Shown piece after piece: positions 57,583 through 64,000 of a stretch of DNA of 64,000 nucleotides. Where the stretch lies: positions 2,046,001 through 2,110,000 of the forward strand of contig NZ_CP090177.1 in the NCBI RefSeq assembly GCF_042214795.1, read 5' to 3'. The translations under genes and the position numbers were made by a program. Position 1 is the first letter of the stretch. The number at the start of each line of letters is the position of its first letter. Origin of the DNA: Arcobacter iocasae. GTDB taxonomy: Bacteria; Campylobacterota; Campylobacteria; Campylobacterales; Arcobacteraceae. The notes beneath the pieces were generated by a model. It worked only from the letters and a program-made list of their open reading frames with translations, did not search any database and was not told the DNA's origin.

Positions 57583-58773
57583 ATGAAAAACTGGTATAAC
57601 AAGTTTATATCTCAACCCCACCAACCATTTTTTACAAATGGGATTCTTTTTTTATTACTTTTTGTTTTAACTATTTTTTTAAATTATTCAAATCTTGTTA
57701 CTATAAAAGTACCTTTATTAGTATTTCATGCATATGCTTTACTTTTTGTAGTATTTATTCAACTTTTTTTAGGTTTCTTATTTGTTGTATTTCCAAAATT
57801 TTTAATGCAAGCAGATATTAAAAAAGAAGTTTATTCCAAACAAGCTATTTTATATTTTATTGGTTCTTTACTATTTTTTATATCGATATTTACAAGTGAA
57901 GTTTTCAATATTTTTTCAATATTTTTTCTTTTTTGTATTCAATTGAGTAGTTTTAAAATTTTATATAATATTCATATAAAATCAACTATAAAAATTAAAA
58001 AAGATACTTTATGGGTACTTATATCATTTGCTTGTGGGCTTGGGGCAAATTTACTATTTATTATTTCTTTTATTCCCTTATCTTATGCAAGTGTATTACG
58101 ACAATTATCTATAAATAGTGGATTTTATCTTTTTATTTTTATGCTTATTTTTTCTATTGCTCAAAGAATGGTTCCATTTTTTTCTTCAGCTAAAATTGAA
58201 GGATATGTAATAAATAAATCAAAATATATCTTAGAAACCGTGTTTGCTCTTTTAGTTTTGAAAGTGCTTATTTTAACTTTTTTACCAAATCCTTATAATC
58301 TAATTAGTGATATTCCTCTTTTTATAATATTTACAAAAGAGCTAATAAAATGGAAACTTTCTCTTAAAAAAGTAAGTTCTATCATGTGGATTTTATATAT
58401 CTCTTTATATTGGATTCCAATTGGATTTTTTCTTTCAATTATGCAATCACTAATAAATATCTTTGATAATTCAATTGTTTTTGAACAAAGTATTATTCAT
58501 ATTTTTGCTTTAGGATATTTTTGTACTATTTTACTAGGATTTGGGACAAGGGTTACCTTAGGTCATTCAGGAGCCATTCCAACTGCCAATAGATTTACAG
58601 TTATTTTATATCTTGTTTTTCAAGTAGTTGTATTCTTGAGACTATTTACAGCGTATAGTATAAATTTTGGATTTGATTATTTATTTTTTATAAATCTAAG
58701 TGCTATACTCTTTTTGCTTGTTTTTATTTTATGGTCATCAAAATATATTGTAATACTTCTAAAAGGAAAATAG
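57583..58773 (+). CDS. NnrS-family haem/copper membrane protein
   Basis: A 396-aa protein with about 12 membrane segments. The NnrS pattern is visible: SQPHQPFFTNG at the start, VFHAYALLF, FSIAQRMVPFFS, and HIFALGYFCTILLGFGTRVTLGHSG near the end, with histidines that could bind haem. NnrS proteins respond to nitric oxide and help resist it. It follows tpx and precedes msrPQ, so the neighbourhood has an oxidative/nitrosative stress theme. Its ribosome site lies in an inverted repeat. Confidence 0.82.
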   Translation: MKNWYNKFISQPHQPFFTNGILFLLLFVLTIFLNYSNLVTIKVPLLVFHAYALLFVVFIQLFLGFLFVVFPKFLMQADIKKEVYSKQAILYFIGSLLFFISIFTSEVFNIFSIFFLFCIQLSSFKILYNIHIKSTIKIKKDTLWVLISFACGLGANLLFIISFIPLSYASVLRQLSINSGFYLFIFMLIFSIAQRMVPFFSSAKIEGYVINKSKYILETVFALLVLKVLILTFLPNPYNLISDIPLFIIFTKELIKWKLSLKKVSSIMWILYISLYWIPIGFFLSIMQSLINIFDNSIVFEQSIIHIFALGYFCTILLGFGTRVTLGHSGAIPTANRFTVILYLVFQVVVFLRLFTAYSINFGFDYLFFINLSAILFLLVFILWSSKYIVILLKGK

Positions 58774-58842
58774 TAATCTTTTAAACTACACATTTTCTTA
58801 ACATATTTAAAATAAAATAAAAAATGAAATAAAGGATATGTT

Positions 58843-59784
58843 ATGAAAATAAATGAAAATGAAATAACTCCAGAAGAACTGTTTGAAGATAGAAGGAAGT
58901 TTTTAAAACTAGGTGCTGCCTCAGTAGTAGCTAGTTCAACTTTGATGGAACTAATGGCAAAAGAGAGTTTACCAACACCAAATTTAACTTATAAAAAAGA
59001 TATAAATGCTAATAATCTAAAATTAAATAGTTTTGAGCAAATCACTTCTTACAATAATTTTTATGAATTTACAACTTCAAAAAAAGATGTAAAATATATG
59101 GCTCATACTTTGAAACCAAATCCTTGGGCTATTGAGATTGATGGACTTGTTGAAAAGCCATTTACAATTGACATAAAAGATTTGATTAGTTCAAATTCTT
59201 TAGAAGAGAGAATTTATAGATTTAGATGTGTTGAGGGCTGGTCTATGGTTGTTCCATGGATTGGTTTTGAACTTGCTACATTAATAAAAAAATGTAAACC
59301 TTTAAGTGATGCAAAATATGTAAGGTTTGAAACTAAATATGACCAAGAGATGTTCCCTGACCAAGAAAGGAGTGTTGTTTTTGCAAATATTAAAAACTAT
59401 CCTTATGTGGAAGGTCTTAGAATGGATGAAGCAATGAATCCTCTTACTCTTTTAGCTGTAGGTCTATATGGAAAAACTTTAGAAAATCAAAATGGTGCAC
59501 CATTAAGATTGGTTGTACCTTGGAAATATGGATTTAAATCAATAAAATCAATTGCAAAAATATCGTTTGTTAAAGAACAGCCTTTAAATACTTGGCAAGA
59601 TATAGCATCAAATGAGTATGGCTTTTATGCAAATGTTAACCCTAAAGTTGACCATCCAAGATGGAGTCAAGCAAGGGAAAGAGTTTTGGGTAAATTTCTA
59701 AAACAAGATACTTTGATGTTCAATGGTTATGAAAAGGAAGTTGCTTATATGTATAAAGGAATGGATTTAAGAAAGAACTTTTAA
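58843..59784 (+). CDS. msrP: Protein-methionine-sulfoxide reductase catalytic subunit MsrP
   Basis: A molybdenum enzyme exported to the periplasm to repair oxidised methionine. The 313-aa protein begins with a Tat signal (RRKFLKLGAAS, Arg17-Arg18). The Mo-molybdopterin ligand is Cys129 in YRFRCVEGWSMVVPW. LRLVVPWKYGFKSIKSI and the RKNF end match the MsrP (YedY) family. AAGGA precedes the ATG. Its stop overlaps the msrQ start (TAATG). Confidence 0.95.
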   Translation: MKINENEITPEELFEDRRKFLKLGAASVVASSTLMELMAKESLPTPNLTYKKDINANNLKLNSFEQITSYNNFYEFTTSKKDVKYMAHTLKPNPWAIEIDGLVEKPFTIDIKDLISSNSLEERIYRFRCVEGWSMVVPWIGFELATLIKKCKPLSDAKYVRFETKYDQEMFPDQERSVVFANIKNYPYVEGLRMDEAMNPLTLLAVGLYGKTLENQNGAPLRLVVPWKYGFKSIKSIAKISFVKEQPLNTWQDIASNEYGFYANVNPKVDHPRWSQARERVLGKFLKQDTLMFNGYEKEVAYMYKGMDLRKNF

Positions 59785-60326
59785 TGAAAGTATTTATTTT
59801 TATACTATTAATTTTGCCATCATTTATTTTGGGATATGAAGTCTTTATAGTACAAGATCTTATTGATCCAATAAAATATATCTATACTGTAACCGGTGCA
59901 ATTGCAATGGTTTTACTCTTTTTTTCAACAACTATTTCACTTATACGAAAAAGAGTAAATCTAATCTCTTATAGGAAAATGATAGGACTCTTTGGATTTT
60001 ATTATGTATTTTTGCATTTTTTAAATTTTGTAATCTTGGATATGGAAGTTGATTTTGAAAAAGTGATAAAAGAGACTTTAGAAAAACCATTTATTTATCT
60101 AGGAATGATATCTTTTATTCTTTTATTATTTATGACAGTTACTTCATTTGGAAAACTTTTTAAACTATATTTTAAATATCATAAAGTCATATATATAGTT
60201 TTAATACTCTCAACTATTCATTTTGTTATGGCTCAAAAAGCTTTATCAATTTCACAAATGGGATATTTATTAATTATTATTATAATTGGACTTTTTAAAT
60301 TTAAACAAAGAGTAAAGTTAAATTAA
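59784..60326 (+). CDS. msrQ: MsrQ-like haem b membrane subunit
   Basis: A 180-aa integral membrane protein with about five to six hydrophobic segments, pairing with MsrP and passing electrons from the quinone pool. Histidines in FYYVFLHFLNF and KYHKVIYIVLILSTIHFVMAQ sit in membrane segments, consistent with haem b ligands. It is somewhat shorter than E. coli MsrQ (211). It converges with the GMC gene, overlapping by 9 bases. Confidence 0.88.
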   Translation: MKVFIFILLILPSFILGYEVFIVQDLIDPIKYIYTVTGAIAMVLLFFSTTISLIRKRVNLISYRKMIGLFGFYYVFLHFLNFVILDMEVDFEKVIKETLEKPFIYLGMISFILLLFMTVTSFGKLFKLYFKYHKVIYIVLILSTIHFVMAQKALSISQMGYLLIIIIIGLFKFKQRVKLN

Positions 60327-61979
60327 ATTACTCTTTTTTATATAATCAGCTACTCTAAAAGAGTTTGCATATATTGTCCAAGTATAAGGAACACTTCCTC
60401 CTGTTGGCATAAAACTTCCATCTGTGACAAAAAGGTTTTCTATGTCATGGCTTTGGCAATATTTGTTTAAGACAGATTTTTTTGGGTCATTACCAAATCT
60501 ACAGCCACCAGCTTGTAAGTTAGCAGAGGGAAGTGGTGAAATATCACTTTTAATATCGCTAGCTCCCATTTGTTTTAAAACATCTATTGCTTTTTGTGCT
60601 AAAAAATTACCAACTTTTACATCTTGTGGATGGGCTCCAATTCTAATTGTTGCAACGGGAACTCCATATTTATCTTTGTATTTTTCATCAATACTTACAA
60701 AACAATTATCATTTGGCATCCAGTCTGTAAAAACTTCAAAATTTAGTATTCTTGATTTTGTGAAATTTTTATAGATTTTATCTTGTAACTCTTCCCCAAA
60801 TAAAAGATTACCATTATCATCAGATTTTAGCCTTAGTGCTTTTCGTATGGGATTGGCATGGTCAAATAGAAAATCTATAGTTCCACCTTTAAACTCTTTT
60901 GTAAAATACCAATCTTGTAAACCTCTATTTACAAAAAAGCCAGTTTCAAATAATTTATCTTTACTTAACATTTTTGTATCAATAATAGCACTTCCTTGTC
61001 CCCCACCTGTGAAAAGCATATTTTTCCCAACTTGTCCAGAAGAGTTTGCCAAACCATTTGGGAAATCACTATTTTTAGAGTTTAATAGAAGTCTTGAACT
61101 CTCAACTGCTTGAGTTGCCACAATAAAAAGTTTAGCTTCAACTGTTTTTTCTATCTTTTCTTTTGTGTAATATACAGCTTTTTGTATTTTTTTATCTTTG
61201 TTTGTAAGCAGTTTAAATACAAAGGCATTTGGTATTATTGTTATATCTGTACTATTTAAAATAGGTTGGATTAAAGAAGCCCTTGAACTTCCCTTCGCTC
61301 CACTTGAACAAGAGTACGAACCACAATAATTTGAATAATAACAGGCATTTCTATTCTCTTTATTTTTAGATAAAATTGCTCTTGGAACTTTATATGAAAC
61401 ATAATCTAATTTTTCACAGGCTTTATCTATTAAATCAACTATTGGGTGTTCTTGTAATCTTGGATAAGCATAGTTTTTACTACTTCGGGGCTCCGCATGT
61501 TCGTATTTTGTATACTCCCCAGATACTCCAATAACTTTTTCAACCATGTCATAATAGGGTTCTATCTCATCATAAGAGATTGGCCAATCAACAACATTGG
61601 CACCTTTATATTTGCCAAAAGTTGATTTTAACTTAAAATCTTTTGGTTTAAGTCTATGAAAATATCCACTCATAAAATTTGATGAACCACCTAATATATT
61701 CCCATTCCAAAAACTCCAACCAGTTTCGTATGTAGGAAATTTATACCATTTACCATCGATTTTTTCTTCTATTACATGGTATTCACCTTTTAAGTTTGGA
61801 GTAAAAATATCTCTTCTTGAATAGGCTATTTCATCTTTTGAGAAGTCTTTTTCTGTATATATATCACCTTTTTCAAGAATTAAAACTTTTTTCCCTTCTT
61901 TTGCAAGGGTATAAGCTATTGGTCCCGCTCCAGCTCCACTTCCTATAATACATACATCATACATCAACTTTTGCTCCAT
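60318..61979 (-). CDS. GMC-family oxidoreductase, gluconate dehydrogenase-like large subunit
   Basis: A 553-aa FAD enzyme of the GMC family. The FAD loop is CIIGSGAGAGPIAYTLAKEG, written here in full at 20 residues. GGSSNFMSGY, ATQAVESSRLLLNSKN, and the C-terminal LFVTDGSFMPTGGSVPYTWT with an active-site region follow. It pairs with a gluconate 2-dehydrogenase subunit 3 gene just upstream, overlapping by 23 bases. Such enzymes oxidise sugars or alcohols in the periplasm using the small Tat-exported subunit for export. The cytochrome c subunit of classic gluconate dehydrogenase is not in the window. Confidence 0.85.
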   Translation of the reverse strand: MEQKLMYDVCIIGSGAGAGPIAYTLAKEGKKVLILEKGDIYTEKDFSKDEIAYSRRDIFTPNLKGEYHVIEEKIDGKWYKFPTYETGWSFWNGNILGGSSNFMSGYFHRLKPKDFKLKSTFGKYKGANVVDWPISYDEIEPYYDMVEKVIGVSGEYTKYEHAEPRSSKNYAYPRLQEHPIVDLIDKACEKLDYVSYKVPRAILSKNKENRNACYYSNYCGSYSCSSGAKGSSRASLIQPILNSTDITIIPNAFVFKLLTNKDKKIQKAVYYTKEKIEKTVEAKLFIVATQAVESSRLLLNSKNSDFPNGLANSSGQVGKNMLFTGGGQGSAIIDTKMLSKDKLFETGFFVNRGLQDWYFTKEFKGGTIDFLFDHANPIRKALRLKSDDNGNLLFGEELQDKIYKNFTKSRILNFEVFTDWMPNDNCFVSIDEKYKDKYGVPVATIRIGAHPQDVKVGNFLAQKAIDVLKQMGASDIKSDISPLPSANLQAGGCRFGNDPKKSVLNKYCQSHDIENLFVTDGSFMPTGGSVPYTWTIYANSFRVADYIKKSNLI

Positions 61980-62451
61980 ATTTTCTTTTGGGTCTTGGAA
62001 TTCCAGGTTTATGATTTAATGCCATCCATCCTGATTGAAATTTATTTCCACCATATATTGGATCACTAAGCATGGCTTCAATTCCATAATAAACTAAAAT
62101 ATTTATCCATGAAGAACCATACTCGCTCCCATTAGCTTGTTTTATGATTTCTAGTTTTTCATCTTTTGTTGCTTTGAAAAATTCAGAAAAAGTTTCTTTA
62201 AAGACTTGAGCTGCATTTAAAATAAGCTCTAAATCATCTTTATCAAAACTATAGTGGTCTATATTTTGTTTTAAGTAAGCAACACTTCCAAACTCTTTAG
62301 CACTTGGCATTTTTGAAGTTTTTGGGAAAAGTATATTTTGTACTTCTAAGATAGTTGTCCAAATAGTGTCATCAACATCTTTTGCCATCATATAACTATT
62401 TACAATAATAGGGGTAAGCGTACTTAGTTTTATAAATGTTCTTCTTTTCAT
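61957..62451 (-). CDS. Gluconate 2-dehydrogenase subunit 3 family, Tat-exported
   Basis: A 164-aa small subunit. The N-terminus is a Tat signal (MKRRTFIKLSTLTPIIVNS). The rest is helical, with YGSSWINILVYYGIEAMLSDPIYGGN, a family pattern, and a proline-rich end. In known complexes this subunit carries the Tat signal for both itself and the GMC subunit encoded downstream, which itself has no signal. It overlaps the GMC gene by 23 bases. Confidence 0.85.
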   Translation of the reverse strand: MKRRTFIKLSTLTPIIVNSYMMAKDVDDTIWTTILEVQNILFPKTSKMPSAKEFGSVAYLKQNIDHYSFDKDDLELILNAAQVFKETFSEFFKATKDEKLEIIKQANGSEYGSSWINILVYYGIEAMLSDPIYGGNKFQSGWMALNHKPGIPRPKRKYGAKVDV

Positions 62452-62582
62452 AGTTTTATCTTATATAAAATTTGTAAATCTTTTGTGTAGTAATTATTAT
62501 ATCATATGCTTAGATTTTTACTATTTAATAAAGCACTTTATGATACTATTCGCAAATGACAAATAAAATGAATATACACTAA

Positions 62583-64000
62583 ATGCCCTTATCTAATCTA
62601 AACGAAGAACAATTAGCAGCTGCCACATGTAACCCTGGGTTTAACCTTATCATTGCAAGTGCTGGTACTGGAAAAACATCCACTATTGTTGGAAGAATTG
62701 CTACATTAATTAATGGTGGAGTTAAACCTTCTGAAATAATACTTTTAACTTTTACAAATAAAGCAGCCCAAGAGATGGTACAAAGGGTTTCTAAATTTTT
62801 TGGAAAAGAGACAGCTGGAGCCATTATGGCTGGAACTTTTCATAGTGTTAGTTATAAGTTAATAAAACAATTACAAGTAAATATAACACTAAAACAACCA
62901 AATGAATTAAAAACACTTTTTAAATCTATTTATGAAAAAAGAGTCTTTTTTGAAAGGGATGATTCAACAAGCCCATATGATGGTGGGTATTTGTATGATA
63001 TTTATTCTCTATATCTAAACTCTAAAAATAATGAAGAGTTTGGGGATTGGATAGTTGAAAAAAATGCTGGACATGAGATTTATACAGATATTTATGAAGA
63101 TGTAATAAAAGAGTTTCATATATTAAAAAAAGAGTATGGTTATGCTAATTTTGATGATTTATTAACCATTATGCTCGAATTACTTGAAACTAATGATTTT
63201 GACTTTAAAGAGATTTTGGTAGATGAGTATCAAGATACAAATCCTTTGCAAGGAAAATTATTAGAAGCTTTTAAACCAAAGTCACTTTTTTGTGTGGGTG
63301 ATTATGACCAGAGTATTTATGCTTTCAATGGCTCTGATATTGGAATTATTTCTACTTTTGCAGATAGATATGATGGTGCAAAAGTTTTTACTCTTAGAAA
63401 AAATTATCGTTCAACTAGACCAATTTTACAATTAGCCACAAAAGTCATTGAGCATAATGAAAGAATTTATGATAAAAATCTTGAAGTAGTAAGACAAGAT
63501 GCTGAACATTCACCTAGGTTATTAACTTTTAGTGAACTTTTTGACCAATATGAACATATCTCAAAGCTTATAAGTCAAAGTACAACTCCACACAGTGATA
63601 TAGCAATAATTTTTAGAAATAATTCAAGTGCAGATGGTATAGAAGCAAACTTAAGGGAGTTTTCAATACCTGCTAAGAGAAAAGGTGGAAAAAGCTTTTT
63701 CGAAGCTGCTGAGGTAAAATTTGTATTAGATATCATCACTTTGATGAAAAGTCATAATGATATGATGGCCGCCATTCATATTTTAGAGTATGGAAAAGGT
63801 ATTGGAAAAGCCATAGCAAAAGACTTATTTGATGCTTTGATGAAGTTAGGGCATGGAGATTTATTTCAAGGTTTATTTAATCCAGACCCAGATATAAAAA
63901 GTCCATATGTGTCAACAAAAACAAAGAATGTCCAGCTAGGACTTTTTGATGATTTCGCGGAGTTAGGTTCTGTTTCTAAATTCAAAGATTGTGGTTTTGA
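62583..64000 (+). CDS. UvrD/Rep/PcrA-family DNA helicase (partial, runs off the window)
   Basis: A superfamily I 3'-5' helicase, open to the window end, with about 472 codons visible. The motifs are LNEEQLAAATCNPGFNL (Q-motif), ASAGTGKT (Walker A), LTFTNKAAQEM (Ia), GTFHS, ILVDEYQDTNPLQ (Walker B), VGDYDQSIYAFNGS (III) and RKNYRST (IV). The later helicase motifs lie beyond the edge. No clear ribosome site precedes the ATG; the stop of a 4-codon frame (ATG AAT ATA CAC TAA) lies directly before it. Rep- and UvrD-type roles cannot be separated. Confidence 0.9.
   Translation, partial: MPLSNLNEEQLAAATCNPGFNLIIASAGTGKTSTIVGRIATLINGGVKPSEIILLTFTNKAAQEMVQRVSKFFGKETAGAIMAGTFHSVSYKLIKQLQVNITLKQPNELKTLFKSIYEKRVFFERDDSTSPYDGGYLYDIYSLYLNSKNNEEFGDWIVEKNAGHEIYTDIYEDVIKEFHILKKEYGYANFDDLLTIMLELLETNDFDFKEILVDEYQDTNPLQGKLLEAFKPKSLFCVGDYDQSIYAFNGSDIGIISTFADRYDGAKVFTLRKNYRSTRPILQLATKVIEHNERIYDKNLEVVRQDAEHSPRLLTFSELFDQYEHISKLISQSTTPHSDIAIIFRNNSSADGIEANLREFSIPAKRKGGKSFFEAAEVKFVLDIITLMKSHNDMMAAIHILEYGKGIGKAIAKDLFDALMKLGHGDLFQGLFNPDPDIKSPYVSTKTKNVQLGLFDDFAELGSVSKFKDCGF

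Noticed and set aside
1..64000. Insertion sequences, prophage or integrative elements
   Set aside because: No transposase, integrase, phage structural gene, terminal repeat pair or attachment duplication at the tRNAs was seen.

Overview
The window reads as a chromosomal segment of a Campylobacterota bacterium, most likely an Arcobacter-group species. The DNA is very AT-rich and A/T-ending codons dominate. The gene content fits: an aminofutalosine (MqnX-type) deaminase, an Mqo-type malate:quinone oxidoreductase, CcoI/CcoS for a cbb3 oxidase, a Campylobacterota-type MnmA, and a VC_2705-type acetate/cation symporter with a DUF4212 partner. I see no transposase, integrase, phage gene or CRISPR array. 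The species call is inference from gene content.

Layout. 1-7124 (+): the end of a hydrogenase-4-type (formate hydrogenlyase) operon. It holds the tail of a membrane subunit, then hyfG/hycE, hyfH/hycF, hyfI/hycG, hycH, hycI, focA and a cysteine-type fdhF, closed by a strong terminator. 7238-15608 (-): a small lipoprotein, lepA, an OmpA-like porin, prs, two different mnmA genes in tandem, folK and an aminopeptidase P. 15672-18260 (+): aroQ, an aminofutalosine deaminase and sppA. 18315-31420, mostly (-): an alpha/beta hydrolase, pta-ackA, a CowN-like gene, a divergent AraC regulator facing a second ackA, a DEDD exonuclease, a cNMP/CBS/DUF294 protein, an acetate symporter with DUF4212, and an OmpR-type two-component system. 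This stretch is essentially an acetate-metabolism neighbourhood. 31494-32241 (-): a tandemly duplicated tRNA operon, Lys-Glu-Val-Asp twice, with a consensus sigma-70 promoter. 32282-34214 (-): a CinA C-terminal amidase and mqo. 34544-39527 (+): ileS, a 36-aa membrane peptide, nfu, an unknown protein and murE. 39518-43453 (-): a MoxR/DUF58/DUF4381-like/VWA cluster preceded by an anchored coiled-coil protein. 43646-47625 (+): rpsB with a structured leader, tsf, a LolD-like ATPase, an acidic unknown protein and gmk. 47622-62451: an EAL protein, ccoI-ccoS, a cytochrome c, an orphan ABC ATPase with hemH, AMMECR1 and MEMO, a YdcF-like protein, an S1 protein, tpx, an NnrS-like protein, msrPQ, and a GMC oxidoreductase with its Tat-exported small subunit. 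62583-end (+): a truncated UvrD/Rep helicase.

How it fits together. The organism appears to handle formate by hydrogen production or uptake, with FocA moving formate, FdhF oxidising it and the membrane hydrogenase passing electrons to protons. It interconverts acetyl-CoA and acetate (Pta, two AckA, an ActP-like symporter and an adjacent two-component system). It respires through menaquinone (futalosine pathway, Mqo, cbb3 oxidase maturation).

Most genes here are ordinary housekeeping genes. The points that stand out are the two MnmA lineages side by side, a CowN-like nitrogenase-protection gene with no nif genes in view, the duplicated tRNA operon, direct repeats with 11-bp phasing shared by the pta and DUF4212-actP promoter regions, a structured rpsB leader, a hairpin that would hide the ribosome site of the NnrS-like gene, and an AMMECR1-MEMO pair without its radical SAM partner nearby.
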